Part shown: piece by piece, positions 1 through 13,300 of the stretch | Numbering within the stretch: the first letter of the stretch is position 1 | How the letters are laid out: each line of letters begins with the position of its first letter | Assembly: GCA_020086605.1 (NCBI GenBank) | Contig: JACBWW010000018.1 | Location: 12,779,139-12,843,138, forward strand | Source of the DNA: Lanius collurio | Taxonomy: Eukaryota > Chordata > Aves > Passeriformes > Laniidae | Length of the DNA stretch: 64,000 nt | Direction: 5' to 3' | Notes under the pieces: generated by a model | Database searches by the model: none | Seen by the model: only the letters and a program-made list of their open reading frames with translations | What the model was told of the DNA's origin: nothing | Made by a program: the position numbers and the translations under genes

Positions 1-3000
1 CGGAGCCTCTGTAATTCCTTCAGTAATCATGTCATTTGCTGCTTTGGGATGCCTGTCTCAGTGCTGATAGCAAGTCAGGCACTCTGCAGAGCAGCATATG
101 TAGGGAACAGAAAAGAGAGGGAAGATAGGATGGACTGAGGGGACTGTTTGGAAGGCACGTGCTAGTGTGGAGCAGAGATGGAAAGGCTCTATTGGAAATC
201 CCATAAAGAATAAATGCTCCTGAAGTGAGGCCTGTTTGCTTGCTGGCTTCATTGCTTGTGAGCTGCTGTAGGTTCCCAGCAGGGTCACAACAGGTATGGG
301 GGCAGCTGTCATTAAAGCAGATGCCAGGCTCTTAGTTCACACCTAGTTAATCCATCACCACTTAACATGCTTTTATACAGAGAATTAAAGGATCCCTGAT
401 GTACTACACCACCACAGAAAGCTCTTGTATTAAATACATGATAATAGACTCTGAAGTGCATCAGGAGCTTCTCAATGATCAGACAGTCAAATATAAAGTT
501 ACAGGAATAAAAAGAACATGGCAGGCAGGCTGGGAAGAACTGGAAATAATCAAATGCAAAAAGGATTACATTTAGAAAGGGCAAGTAGCTCCACTGAGAA
601 AGTTTATGTTAATATATTAGGATTAAGATGGAAAACCATACAGAAATAGATTATAAAATAACCTTAAAAGTAGAAAGTACAAGAAAAGTTGAAATAATCA
701 TAGTTTTATTTTCTTTGATCTTACTGAAAAAAAGAATAAATTGTTTTCAGATGCTTACTGCCTGCAGTTGTCATGAGGACTGTAAGCAAGAAAAGGTAAA
801 GAACAAGGGATGTTTATATAAATTAATGTGCTTAAGTTCACCAGGCTTGATGAAATATACTGAAGGGGATTTAGAGGATGAGCTATTGTGATTTCTGCCC
901 CATGGGTGATATTTTCAAGAGCACCTAGAGGCCAGGGGATTTCCAGAAGGCTGGAAGAGGGCAGATACATACTTCCCTTCCCAAAGGAGATAGACCTCTG
1001 CAATTGCCAACCTGGCAGCTCACCTCCAGTGCACTGAATGCAGTTGCCACACACTGCCCTGTCAGTTTTACAAATTACTGTATCATAGTGTGATGCACCC
1101 TGCCTGTATAATTTTACTGGGAACAGACTGTGCTCTGTCAATCTAATCTCATTCTGGCTAAGCAGCAGAGTGGCTAAAGGGGAAGGAATAAATGTATCCT
1201 GAAGAGAGTTTTGTTACAGTTTGTTACAGTCCCTCATGATAGTCTCATGAGCAAGTTCATGCTCTAAGTGACTGCTGTTCAGTCCCAGGACCATTTTCTT
1301 GGAAGTACCCGCTGGAAGAGAGTTTTCACTTGGAACAAAATATGCACAGAAGATTATAGGCCTTTTGGAGAACAGGGTTCAAAATGATCCCGACAGATCG
1401 GATGGAGTCTGAAATCAATTACGTGACGTCCAGTAATGACAAGCATGAGGTGTTCCGCTAAGGAAACAGGAAGGGGGCGTGTGGATGGCAGCAGGAGGGT
1501 GGGGAGGAACTGGCGCACATGGAGCAAGCTGGCTGGATCCACGGGAGTTCAGCATTGTGTTTGTGGCTTCCTGATTCCCCCTGACAGCTCACTGCGGGTG
1601 CCCAAGTGCTTGCCAGGTCCTAATCCTGAATCCCAGGAGCTTCCCTGGGAAAAAGCCATGGCTAGGTCTGTAACAGGAGGGCTCTCCACTAACGAACATC
1701 TGTGTGTTCTGCCTGTCCTCAGCACCACTGCACTGGGATCCTCCAAACCAGAACAGGAGTGAGGAGGGGAAGGGGAGGCAGCTAAAAAGCTGGAGCAAGT
1801 TTCCTCAGCTGAGTTGAGAGGGTTTGTGAAGCTGCTGGACTCCCTAGCCGTGAGCAGCCCCTGCTAGGCACAGGGTGGGGTGGGCAGGCAGAGCCTGCAG
1901 GGCTGTGAGGGCAGGATAACCAGGTGGTAGGAGATAGCTGGGAGGAAATGGCACAGTCCCACTCTAGGCCTGTGGAGAGTACTTAGGCAACAGGATAGCT
2001 TTCTATTTTGATAGAACTGGAAAGGGGAAGCTGGGAGATTCTCTGAAAGGACAAAAATCACACAGCAAAGGGAGGTGGAGAGAGACTTTGCAGGAGCAGT
2101 TGGGCTATTGCTGCCAGCACCTCACTCGATTCATGCTGCTCTGTGGCTCCTGCTGATGAAGGTCATGAATGTTATCTCTGGGAGGAGTCTTGCTGTTCCC
2201 ATGGGAACTGTTCCAGGTGTTATCCCAGCCAACAAATCTACCATTTAAAAAATAAGGAGAAAGTACCATGTAGTGCCTAACAAGCATCTGCTTATAGCTC
2301 CTGAAGAACACAGAATATATGATGATGTTCACTTACTTCCATAAAAATCTGTAGCTGCTTCATTTGTGAAGAGGTTTTCTGGACAAAAGAGTTAAGCACT
2401 TTTGTTTTACGGTTAAATAGTGTCTAAGGTGATGTCTGCAACTATGAAAAGTGGTCCCAATTGATTCTGCATGTTGAAGTCAGTCTTCCAAAATCAATAT
2501 GTTTTGTCAATAATGAGTAAATTGTAGCTAGGAAGGGAGATAGAGTTGCACTGGTGATAGGGGAAAATACATTTCCATATGAACAATACAAACCATTTTT
2601 ACTGAATTTGTAAGTTGCCAGCCTATGACTTGGTTTCTCAAAAAGCAATTTATAAGTATTATGCAAGATTAAAGAAAAAAACAAGGAGAAAGGTCTTTTC
2701 AGTGCTCAAATAACAATTGGCTCTTGAATGCAGATCTAGTTATGTTTTTGATTTTATACAGACACAGTAAATCTCTCTCTCTTTACAAGCTGAATTAGCT
2801 CCTCTTTATTCATTGTTAAGAAGCAGAAATTTGCTTTATATAACTTAGTGAGATGCAAGAGCATCTACCAGAAATACAGTGAGGCATCATACAACCCTCC
2901 TCTATTTCAAAGGGAATATAATATTTTGATGTCTATGTTGTTGACTACTTGTAACACCACTTTGAGATTGTTTTCGTGGCTGGATAAGAGGGCCAACACA

Positions 3001-4283
3001 GCATGTCCCTGCGTTTGATGTGCATTAGAAGAGCTTCAAACTTTATTTGCTGTTCTTGTTGTACTGGGAAATAAGTCAGTTGTGAAATGACATGCAGCTG
3101 TGGGACCAATAACTCATTCCTACTATTGTCACATTGCCAGTGTAACTATGTATTGATTTTTAAGAGAACTGCCCTGTTTTGCTCACGTTTGTGATGGACA
3201 TTTCATCTCTTTTCCTTCATTAGATGTCATTGTTCACTGGACTGAAGGTGGAGATGAGATGTTGTATACTATATTAATTAAATAGCCTGAGATGTTTATA
3301 AAAAATGAAGCAGTTACATATTTTTTATATCTGCCTCACTGCAGAGGCTGCTGAGCAGGTGACTGTGGGTGGGTTGCTCGCCTCGTTTGCCCTTGTGCTG
3401 TGGGAGTTGGTATCAAGTGCTAAAGGAAGAGTGGCAGCCAGGCATGGTGACTCACCAATTCATAACTTCCTCCTCCCTAATGAGGAGCAGAGCTTGTGAT
3501 TCAGGGAATAGTTTTGTGAATTAAATATCCAGCCTGCTGTGAAACTATGTGGCTACTCTGTACTCTTTTCACTTTTACATGGTATTTACCACCTGAACTA
3601 GGCTGTAAGGCTTAGGCAGCTATCCTACCTGGAAGTGAGCAGGTAAAATTTGGAATTTTAACTGTGTTTATGTTTGACTAAATAAGAAAACCCACAGTAG
3701 TAATAGAGTCTCTTATGACAGCAGTGGCATTGGGAGGAAATGAAAGAGAAGGGTGGAAAGGAAAGCAGAGCCAGGAAATTCTTATTGCCTATAGAGTAAA
3801 AAAAAAAAAAGTTCATTCTTCCTTAGCCAGAATCTTCTTTCATGCCTCAGTCTGTAATTGTGCCATTGTGTAGCAGATCTCAACTGAGCATGTACTCCTG
3901 AACATCTGACTCCAATTTCTGTACAAGTTATGTTACCTGTAGAGAACAGAGACTGAGGCAGTGGAGAGTCATCCAGGGTTCTTCCTGGCTGGCACAGTAT
4001 TTCAACATGTTAGGAGTGTGAAACCCACTGTGTGAGGAGCCAAGAGCAGAGTGGGCTTCGTGGTGCTTCAGGGGAGTGGGTCACTGATGCAGTTCTGGAA
4101 GTGGTGCTGGAGGGAACAGGAGGATGGCACACTGGTGTGAGCATATTTGTGCACCAAGTTCACACCTGTGTGTGTGCAATGTCAGTAGCTTCTATTTCCT
4201 GTCCATATGAACATGCCTGGCCCCAACCTGCACTGCAATTCTTGGTCCATCTTAGTGGCACACCTCTTTGTTCTGCTGAACAG
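1..4283 (+). other. BDH1 intronic/upstream sequence, no exon found
   Basis: No coding exon is recognisable here. The expected preceding BDH1 exon, which carries the TGxxxGxG NAD-binding loop, was looked for in all frames and not found, so the window probably opens inside a BDH1 intron. The stretch holds ordinary unique sequence, a 12-base A run near 3799-3811, and around 850-1140 a patch that vaguely resembles a decayed retroelement. None of it supports a gene call. Confidence 0.5.
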
Positions 4284-4425
4284 GACGAAAATGGAGATGG
4301 AGCCAGGGAGCTGAAGAACATGAAGTCAGACCGGATGAAAGTGCTACAGATGGATGTGTGCAGTGATCAGGAAGTGGCTCAGGCTGTTGATTTTGTGAAG
4401 AGGACCCTGAAGGAGCCAGAGGAAG
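4284..4425 (+). CDS. BDH1: BDH1 internal exon (first BDH1 exon in window)
   Basis: This exon encodes 47 residues plus one base (enters phase 0, leaves phase 1). It reads DENGDGARELKNMKSDRM and continues through MDVCSDQEV to LKEPEEG. It aligns with the segment of D-beta-hydroxybutyrate dehydrogenase that follows the first Rossmann beta-strands (human pattern: KELDSLNSDR, then NVCSSEEV). It starts after CTGCTGAACAG and ends before GTATGT, both good splice sites. BDH1 is a mitochondrial inner-membrane short-chain dehydrogenase that interconverts acetoacetate and (R)-3-hydroxybutyrate using NAD(H) and needs phosphatidylcholine. The next exon joins in frame. An avian BDH1 paralogue rather than the strict orthologue is possible. 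Confidence 0.87.
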
Positions 4426-7400
4426 GTATGTAGGGATCTTTTGCTCACAGAATCCTTTCTACAGAGCCGGCCATGCATTCATTGACCAGGTCTTTTTATC
4501 TCAGTGCACCACCAAAAGAGGGTTAGCAAGCCTGACGGCCTGTGACAGTGGCTGGCAGTCAGGCTGTGCTGTACTCGGGTCAGTGAGGACAATTGTCTTG
4601 CTATTGATGTGGCAGCCACATGGAAAGAGACCAAGACTGACTGGAGGATTAGGCTTTAATTCAACATCCCATAAAAAGCAATGAGTGGCAGCAAGCCCAC
4701 AAGTATCTGTGTCTTTGTCCTTGAATGTCCGTGAAGGGCAGAGAACGGCCAGAGCTTGATCCCTTCCTTGTGCTCCTGCCACATGTGCTCCTAGCTCATG
4801 TAGACCTTGCAAGTGACCCTGCTAATGAAGAGATGACAAGCCCTGGCTGCTCACTGCTGCTGTTCCCTCTGCTGTGTGGGTACAACTGAGTGCTGCGTTG
4901 GAGCAGATTTGAACTGCCCCCAAACCTGGATTAATCTTCAGCCAGAACAATCCCTGTTTTCAGTTTGCCATGCAATATCCCAGAGGTTATGTGAAGTGGA
5001 ATCTAGGGTAGGCTTGGCATAGATGACCTTAATCCACATGTCACCTTGAGTCCAACTCATGGACCCTGAAAGCAAGTCAAGGGAGATAGGAGTCCCATCT
5101 TTCCTTCTTGGAAGGGCTTTGGCAGTGGGATGTGAGTTTACAGTCACAGCCTGATGTGACACCACCTGCCCTCTTCCCATGTGATGAGTTTGTGAGGCTT
5201 CTTGCCCTGCATAGGCTTCTCTGCAGCCTTTATGCCAGTAGCAAGCTGGAGAGCAGCTGTAGACACAGGCTGAGGGTTAACTGAAGTTTGACATCAGTGG
5301 CTTCAGGACTTCAAGGTTGTGACTTGAAGGTGGTTGCTGCTCTTGAAGCTTGGATGAGTCTGCCATGGCCCTGTTTTTGTTCACAGCAAGTATTAAGCTA
5401 GTAAATAACAACAGCTCTAATCTTCATGCAAATTACGTGAGCACACCTTTTCTTCTAAAACAAGCATATGAAATGCAGCTGAGTAATGTACAAGCTCTGA
5501 TCCCACACATGTTCTCTCTGCACGGTTTTTCTTCCTACACAATCACCCAGCCCTCGTCATGCTACTTAAGCTTTTCCTGAAGAGCCCAGCAACAGCAGTG
5601 GTGGCACAGAGCCTTGTTCCAGTGAGTGAAAGCTTGGAAGGGAGCAGCTCTGTTGCTTCTATAAATGCAGCAGTGTTTGCAAAACTATGTGTGTAGCAGG
5701 GAGAGAGAACTCTTGCATCCCTGATCAGCAAGTTGGACCGGTTCCTCCTGTAGCTGTTTGCCTGAGCACAGTGTGTAAAGCAACAAAGGCTTCTTTTTCA
5801 GCCCATTGGTGTGACTGAGGTTTGAGGCTTCCCAATAAATAGTGCTCAATAAATAAGTGCTGGAATATAAAGGCTATTGAGACTGAGATGTCTTGCCCAG
5901 AGGTGTAGTTGCACGCTGAATGTGGCCCCAGAGGAGCTAGTGCAGAACAGTTCTTGGGCTGTACAGTTCTTTATACCTCTTCTCCCTGTGCTATGTACAT
6001 AAAGCTGAACTCATTTGATGGGAGTGCCCGTTTGTTTTCGGTCTCATGCAGTTCCCACTGTATTGTTGATTCTAGAGATGTTATAGTGATAAGGTTCTGC
6101 TCAATAAACACACCGCTGTCCAGCAAACAGCCCTGTGACTGGAATCCCCTCAGCACTTTGTTCTGTTTGTAACGTGCCCTGATCTGTGAGCAATGGAATT
6201 CCAACAACAAACTATTGTAAACAGTGATTCAGGGACGTTCAGGAGAACTAACATCACAACCCAGGCAATGGGAAATTGTTGTACAGAAATTTACGGGAAT
6301 TTGTAAGGAATACTCTGCAGAGGACAGTTTGTGACTGACAGTTTAAGTCTTTGGTAAATCCCTGCCAAATTTTCTCTGCATTTTTTTTTTCTTTTGTTAC
6401 TTGTGACATTACTCCATCAGGTGCCTGTTTCCATGGTCCTCCTGCAAGCAATTAGACCTTGCTTTGCAGCACCAGAGGAACCCCATTCAGGCTGAGATGC
6501 TGTGCTGGATGCAGATAAGTGTGAATTTCAGTCATCTTGACCCACTAAAACTGGGAGCTTCAATAAGTGAAGCAGCAACAAGCTGCTGTACACAGCTGGT
6601 CAACAGCCTTCAGGGGAACAACCTTAGCTGGGAATGGGGCAGTGTTACCAGGGCCCATGTGAGAGCACAGAGTCAGTCTGCCAAGGGCATGTTGGTGTTT
6701 TTAAGTGAAATAAGGGGATAAATTCCATTGCACAATGGCAGAATATTGCAATTTGCTTAGAGGACTATGTTTGGTAAAATACATGGTTGCTATCTGAATC
6801 AATACAGGGAAGAAGTTAAAAGACTTTAATACATCAGAGTAGGGAAGCTATGGAGCAGAGGCAGGGCAAATAGCCCAAGAAACTTTGGAGAGCTTGATAA
6901 CTTTTATCAACAGAGTTGCATGACATTGGTGCTTTTGATAGCAATGTTGGAGCTCCCTGGACATGACAACTCCTTTTTAGCCCTGTGTTAGTTCTCGGTG
7001 GTAAAAGGAAGGTCCTGGAGTGGAAAGGGGCCCCAACTTCAACTGAGTCCAATGCAGCCCTGATAGTCCAGTCCCAACTTCAATACAGTGAAAAATAACC
7101 ACGGTGAATGGCAGGACATCTAATGAGGAGCAACTCTGTTGTCTTGTTCCAGCTCCTCTGTTTATTCCTCATGCAGTTTATGGCTGCACAGTCCCATGCT
7201 TCAATAAATCCATGAAGTATGGATTCAGCCCTACAAATGTTTGCTACTGGGACTCCTGTAGTAATTGCTTTTAAGGGTCAAGTCCTTGCTGACCCGCTAA
7301 GTCCTGACATGTAAGGAGTTCATCACAGAAGCTCTTGGGAAATGCAGTCAATTTAATTATGATGGGACTGCATGCACTAAAGGCTTTAATTTTTAAATTC

Positions 7401-7996
7401 TAATAGTTGTAAGTGCTGGTTGTAAGTTTGCTAACTCCTGATAAAGTTTGGGTTGAGGAAAATCAAATACTTGGACTAAAACACAGCAGCTGTTAACCAG
7501 GTCATGAATGTACAGATCAATACCATGCACCGTCCAAAATAGTGAGCCAGAGTTGTGAAGGGGATTTAGAAACCCAAAATACTTGTTTTCTTTCTTTTTA
7601 TTTTTTTTCCTCCTAATTGCAGGAAAGTCCAGCCCCTTCCAAATTGCAAAATCCATTATAAAGTCACTGAGTGGAGACAAACCTGGCATCAACAGGAGGC
7701 TTAAAAGAGAGTCAGGCAGATGCAACCTTATAAATCCTCAGAACAGTATTTGACTGTATGGGAGATATTCAGGGAGGCAATACTTGTGTGGCCCCATCAC
7801 TTTCCTTGATGTTCCAAACAAGCCCCTGGTAAAGCAAGACTGTATTTCATTTCCTTGCTGGATTTTTCTCTACAACTTTTTCTACACAAGTGCCCAGTTC
7901 TTTGTTAAGGTTTTAGGTTACTGTGAATAACAAGAAAAGTGGCTTCTCTGTGACACTCTTCCTTGTCCAACTCTTTAATCTTATATTTGTTTGCAG
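4426..7996 (+). other. BDH1: BDH1 intron
   Basis: A 3.57-kb intron with GT (GTATGT) and AG (TATTTGTTTGCAG) ends. It contains an approximate tandem duplication near 5832-5864 built on CAATAAATAGTGCT, which produces two AATAAA motifs that are not expected to be used. I see no other gene or recognisable mobile element. Confidence 0.7.
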
Positions 7997-8149
7997 GTCT
8001 GTGGGGCCTAGTGAACAATGCTGGCATCTCAGCCTTTGGAGAGGTGGAATTTGCAAGTTTAGACAACTACAAGAAGGTGGCAGAGGTCAACCTCTGGGGC
8101 ACTGTGAGGGTGACAAAGGCTTTCCTGCCCCTCATTCGCAGAGCTAAAG
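7997..8149 (+). CDS. BDH1: BDH1 internal exon with NNAG motif
   Basis: This exon encodes the central Rossmann segment of the short-chain dehydrogenase fold. [12 protein letters not shown] carries the NNAG motif that stabilises the central sheet and cofactor. [20 protein letters not shown] and [19 protein letters not shown] follow. It is nearly collinear with human BDH1. It begins after a pyrimidine-rich acceptor (TTTGTTTGCAG), completes the split Gly codon from the previous exon, and ends in phase 1 before GTACAT. Length is 153 bases. The open frame is intact and highly conserved, which argues for a functional gene. Confidence 0.93.
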
Positions 8150-9637
8150 GTACATGGTGGGCAGTGTGGTAAGGCTCAGAGGTTTTGTAGCACAGCAAAG
8201 AGATGTAGCTAGAAATCCAAGCTGTAGTTGGGAGAATGCCTGTGCAGTCCAAGGAGGGTTTCTGAGGATGACTTGTAAGCATTTGGTAGTACAGGCTATT
8301 CTTGGGGCAGTCCAGGCACCTGCACAGCAGATATTATGTTAAATATCCAAAATATCAGAGACCTTTGTGCAGCATTGGCAGGTATTGCACAGACAAGAAA
8401 ATACAGAGTCCAAATGTGGTCATATTTGGATAACTGAATCTTCTCCCTTCATGTTATTCCATTCACACATGACTTCAGGTAGTGACAGAATAAATGAGAG
8501 TCAGTTACAGCCATTTTAGATATCTTACAAGTCAATGGTATTATCTTTGTTTTGTATTGAAAAAATATATGTATGAGCAGAACTCTGAAGAGCTTCTTTA
8601 TTTAGCATGTGTGGGAATGCTGGTACAGGTGTGTTCTGTGAGGACAAAAGAGGGCTATATTAAGAAGATTGCTCAGATGCCATTCCCAGACAGCAATTAC
8701 CCACTAAACAAATCTCCCTACAAAAAGTATCTTACCCATCAGGTCAGCCGGTGGTTCTCACAGCCCCTCTAAGTTACACTTAGATCTGGAAGGAGACAGC
8801 AGAGCTGCCCGCTTGTTTCTCAGCTGAAATTTTGAGCTGCAGAAGGCTGTTGTGTTCCATGGCTGGGAAAACTCTCTCTGCAAGGGCCTGTTTGAAAGTG
8901 TATCTGAAACCGTAGTGCACACGTCTTGTCTTGGATAAAGGCTGAGACACGCACAGAGGAGTGACCACTGCTGTCACTGCCCTGAGGCAGTGCCCCGAGG
9001 GCTGTCACTGGCGGTTGCCAGGAATTAGGACAATTGCTCTCCACTGCCCCATGGACAGCAGCACATCAAGTCTCCTCTTATTTGTCCCACGAATAGCCAC
9101 TGTAGAGACTTATGGCTGACCAGCTGGGGGAGTGGGTTGTGATGCAGGTGCAGAGAAATCTCTACTCATTCTCTGCCATCCAGCTCGAGTCTAAAAGTGC
9201 ACAGGTGTGTTAGGCAGATGAGCTGTTGTGCTTACAGAAAGAACCTTTTATGGCATCACACAGTTGTGAGCTTGCAGCTCATGACACTCTAGGCTGGGAA
9301 CTTAAGCCCTTCTCTAGCAAGACACACGAGTGGAGCACACTCCTGAGAACACACAGCTAGCAGTCTCAGAAGATCTCATTTCCCTACTTGGAAATTAGGA
9401 GGGAAGTATCTTGTATCCTTTGTAAATTCTTTGATGCAGAGACAGACATATGCACCATCCCTGGAGGAGGTCAGAACAGGGGTTAGCTTTGCTTGAGTCA
9501 GGAGAGAAAAGCTCTGTGACAGGGGATGCATATTAAGATTTTAGAAATCAGCATCATCCAACTAAGTACCCTTTTACTGGGATGTTCTGGCTGCTGCTTC
9601 TGCAGCTCATCCTCTCTCCCTGACCTTTTCTCTCTAG
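8150..9637 (+). other. BDH1: BDH1 intron
   Basis: A 1.49-kb intron with donor GTACAT and acceptor CTTTTCTCTCTAG. I see nothing else in it: open frames are short and no repeat family is recognisable. Confidence 0.7.
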
Positions 9638-10119
9638 GCCGTGTGGTGAATATCACAAGCATGTTGGGACGCATGGTGAGTCCATCTCGCTCCTGCTACT
9701 GCGTTTCCAAGTTTGGGGTGGCAGCCTTCTCTGACTGCCTGAGGCAGGAGATGTACCGCTGGGGGGTCCACGTCATCCTCATCGAGCCCAGTAACTTCGT
9801 GGCAGCCACCGGCATCCTGACAGCAGCCAGCATCGACCAGCAGGCCGAGGCTCTGTGGAGCGGGGCCACCAACACGGTGCGGGAGGATTACGGCAGCGAG
9901 TATTTCACTCGCCACGTGGCCACAATGAAGTCCTTCATCAACAGTGGCCTGAAGGACATGTCTCTGGTCCTGAATGACATCACCGAAGCGCTCACGTCGC
10001 CGTGCCCAAAGAACCGTTACAACCCCATGGAGACCTACTGGTGGGTGAGGCTGCAGGTCATGACCCACCTGCCCACGGCCATTGCCGACTGGCTTTACAT
10101 CCCCGGAGCCACCCTGTAA
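9638..10119 (+). CDS. BDH1: BDH1 terminal coding exon (catalytic YxxxK and C-terminal domain)
   Basis: The last coding exon has 160 codons ending in TAA. GRVVNITSMLGRM supplies the catalytic Ser of the SDR tetrad. YCVSK is the catalytic YxxxK, with Tyr and Lys present. EPSNFVAAT matches the conserved segment after the active site. The C-terminal part contains YNPMETYWWVRLQVMTHLP, equivalent to the human lipid-binding region. The protein ends ADWLYIPGATL, a few residues beyond the human terminus and unlike it. The segment between the active site and YNPMETYWW differs markedly from human BDH1 as I know it, which suggests fast evolution or a paralogue. The exon is much more GC-rich than the surrounding introns. 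No stop or frameshift is visible. Confidence 0.92.
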
Positions 10120-10365
10120 ACAGGCATCCTTCAGGCATCCCTCCAGGGCTCCTGCTCACACACAGGTTAGGGCTGACCTCTGCTCTCCTTGCTGCTGTGT
10201 CTCCCCTAGAGATGCATGTGCTTCCACTTTGAGTTATGGCTTCAAGTCATGTGTTGTGGGATGCTAGAACAGCATAGCTTTTTTGGATCTTTTTTGTTTT
10301 TTCCTCATTCTTGTTGTTTGTATTCCTTGCTGCACTGATTAAAATTGAAAGGTGTTTTCTCTTTA
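10120..10365 (+). terminator. BDH1: BDH1 3'UTR and poly(A) signal (ATTAAA)
   Basis: The 3'UTR is short, about 240 bases. The first acceptable polyadenylation hexamer is ATTAAA at 10338-10343, followed by the GT/T-rich stretch AGGTGTTTTCTCTTT. An AATAAA at 11813-11818 is a weaker alternative that would give a UTR of about 1.7 kb. The end of this entry is approximate. Confidence 0.5.
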
Positions 10366-13300
10366 ACTATGGAGGAGGCAGAGGAAGGTAAATATAATAT
10401 GTCAAATATGTGGCAAGTGTAATTAGGTCAGCAGAGTTCCCCAAGTGATAAATTTGGCTTATTAATGGGCTCTTGCTTTTCCTTACAAGGACGAACTGCT
10501 AACAGCAGAGCAAAGCTGTTGCTATGAGATGGCTTGAAGGGAGAAACTAAAATGGGAAACAAAAGCAGAGTTTTCCATTTGGCTGAAAATGGGTCAGTCA
10601 CAGCCTTCCACCGTTTTCCTGACACTGCCAGGAAGCTCTGCTGTGCTGTGACTGTCTGCTCTTTCCAGGGAAACAGCAGCACTGCCTCTAAACAGCCTCA
10701 TTACCTAGCTGCAAGGAAGAATTCTTCCCTCCCAGCAACTGTGGCTGGGAGGTGCCAGAGCAAATAACTGAGCACAGGGTGGACAGGGAAAAGCCCTTCT
10801 AATAATGAGGTCTGAGACATCTCTCAGCAGTCCCTGTGGATGCTGGGATTTGCAGCCTCGCTCTACCTGGTGCTGCTGAGCTTTGTGGGACAGGGTTTAA
10901 GCTGATGTAGCAAACAAATTTGGCTCCTCTGACTGCTACCTTAGGTGCCTGAACGACTCAGCTGTGGTACAGACACTGTCCAGCCATCCCCCTGCTTCCC
11001 TCTTGCTGGTGAGGGAGCTGCTGTTGGCATTCCCAAATCAGTTTTTTGTTTATCCTCTGCATTTGAACAGTGATGGGGCACTGTGCAGCCAGTGTGGCCT
11101 GACTATGAGCTCTGGAAGGATGCTTTAAGGGACACATTCCTTATTTTTGATATTGCACAATGAAATCTCCATGTCACACAATCATCTTCTCTGAGAACCT
11201 CCTGATAACTGATATGAGCAACTCTTGCCCAGTATCCCCAAGGGTCTCTTCTGTTGGCCATATGCAGGATTTCAACAGTGTTTCCCAAGTGCTGGGGCTG
11301 CCTGGCTTCTTGTCCCATTCCCTGTGTTCCAGTGGTGACCACTGGTGGAGCAGCCTGTTGGCCGGGCTGGGACCTGAGCCTCTTACTCTAGGGACCAGCT
11401 TTTCCTTCCATTATTTTGCCTTATGTGAGATTAAGTGGCTGTGAAAAGAGCTTATTGATTGCTCTTTCTTCATCTGTCTCTGCTACCTCTGAATTGGAAA
11501 CTGTGCCTTAAAGTTTTTGTATGCCACTGGCTGCAAATTCTTGGAGTCTGCATGCAGCCATGAATGCTGTGATGCCTTCAGGAGGAAAGCATGTTTCCCT
11601 TGGAGATGCTGTCAAGGCAGCTTGTTCTACATGTAACAACTGCTAGAAATACTGCTGTGCAGTTTGTGTCTTTTCCAGATCATCTGCACAAGGAGATTTC
11701 CTGGGATTCAGGACCCAGAAGGATCCCACTGAACTGCAGCTTAAACTGTAATCACTTCTGCCCCCTGCACTGTGAAATGTGATTAAAGAGGTCTGATTTG
11801 CACAGAGAGAAAAATAAACTGTGAGATGTAAAGCATATGTCTCTGGCTCCAGTGTTCATTTCTACATTTCTTTTCAAACCTCTTTTGAATCTGAGGTTGG
11901 GATTTAATTAGGTTCAGTAATTAAGGAGGTGGCTTAATAATAACAATTAATGGTGTTTCAGTGGGACTGTGGAGGCTCAGTGAGAACTGCCTGAAGCAGA
12001 ACAGGCAGCATGGCCCATTTCCTCAGCAGAAGGCAGTTAGAGAGGCCTCTCTGTAAACACAGGCACCATCAGTGTTTGTATTTTGTGTGGTTTCCCTCGA
12101 AGGACATAGTTTAGAGCAGTGCTGTGCATTATTCATTGCCTCAGCACTCTGTGTGTAACTAATCCAAGGGCTACAGCTGCCTGGTAATAAGGATTAGCTC
12201 TTCTCACAGACAGAACGGAGACTGGCAAGCCAAGAAGTGTCCAAGGCCATGCGAGGACCTCGTGGTTGAGCCAGGGTTAGGATTTCACAGCATGTGAGCC
12301 CCAGTCTCCTCCTCTGCCCCCTGAGAAGTGCTCAGGAGGACTGTTAGTGCTTGATCTGGTTTCTGCCTGGGTGGAGAGCTCTGGGTGTCTGGGGGCGAGA
12401 GGAGAAGAGTACATGTTTCACACCACAGAGTTGCACTAATATGGCATTGAGGGCAGATTTTTGTTCTGCTGGTGAGTAGCAGAGGGAAGAAAATTCCAGT
12501 TTACAGTGGACAGAAGACAAAAGAGGCAGAAGTTCAGGGAAATTGCATGGAAGTCCATGCTCATTGCTGCTGTGGTATCCCACAAGGAATTGCGCTGCCA
12601 AAGCTGGCCATGACTTTTTTTTTTAAGGGCCAGCTGCTGAAGCTGTGGCACTGTCCTACCTTTTTCTGCATGGTTCTCACAATGCTTTGGAAGGCAGTGA
12701 TGGTCCAGCTCCTTGGTGCACCCATCAGCCTTGGTAAAGTGATCTTGGTTTTCCTTTCAGATCAACAGGTTCTCTGTGATGGCACTAGGAACCAAGTGGT
12801 GGTCAGTCCTCTGCATGCCACATTTGCTCTCATTCATCTTAACACAGCAAGGGGCCACCTGGCGTTTCCCAAGCAATCAATGCAAGTTTAAATACTCCAG
12901 ATTATTTCAGATTCTTTGTGTCTTGACCAAAACCAAAGTCCTAAACCAGTGGCAAGTCTCAGTGTGTGTTGCGGACCTCAAGGCACCTGTGGTTCCTGGT
13001 TTAGCTCCAACATGAAACCTTCACTAGCAGCAATGACAAAGAGTTTATTGTGGGTAAAGGGAATAAAGACCATCTCTAAAAGCCAAGAGAAACCAAATGT
13101 TGCTTCTGAATGGCAAGAACTGCAGAAGAAGTGGTTCTTTTCAGGCAGAGGCAAGACAAGAGGCAGCAAGTTCATATGGAGATCCTTCACTGACAGTCCT
13201 GTATTTACCTCTTGAAGGAGCTACACAGAGGATGGGAATCTAAACTTCTTCTTCTGGGTTTCACAAGTCTTTGCCACTGTCAAGGGTGGCTGATGTTCTG

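Noticed and set aside
850..1140. Patch resembling a decayed retroelement (GATTTCCAGAAGGCTGGAAG pattern)
   Set aside because: Similarity to LINE text is only impressionistic, and no tail, LTR or intact frame is present.
5829..5864. Tandem AATAAA motifs as a premature BDH1 poly(A) site
   Set aside because: They lie inside an intron that must be spliced to join two conserved exons, and no GT-rich downstream element is clear.
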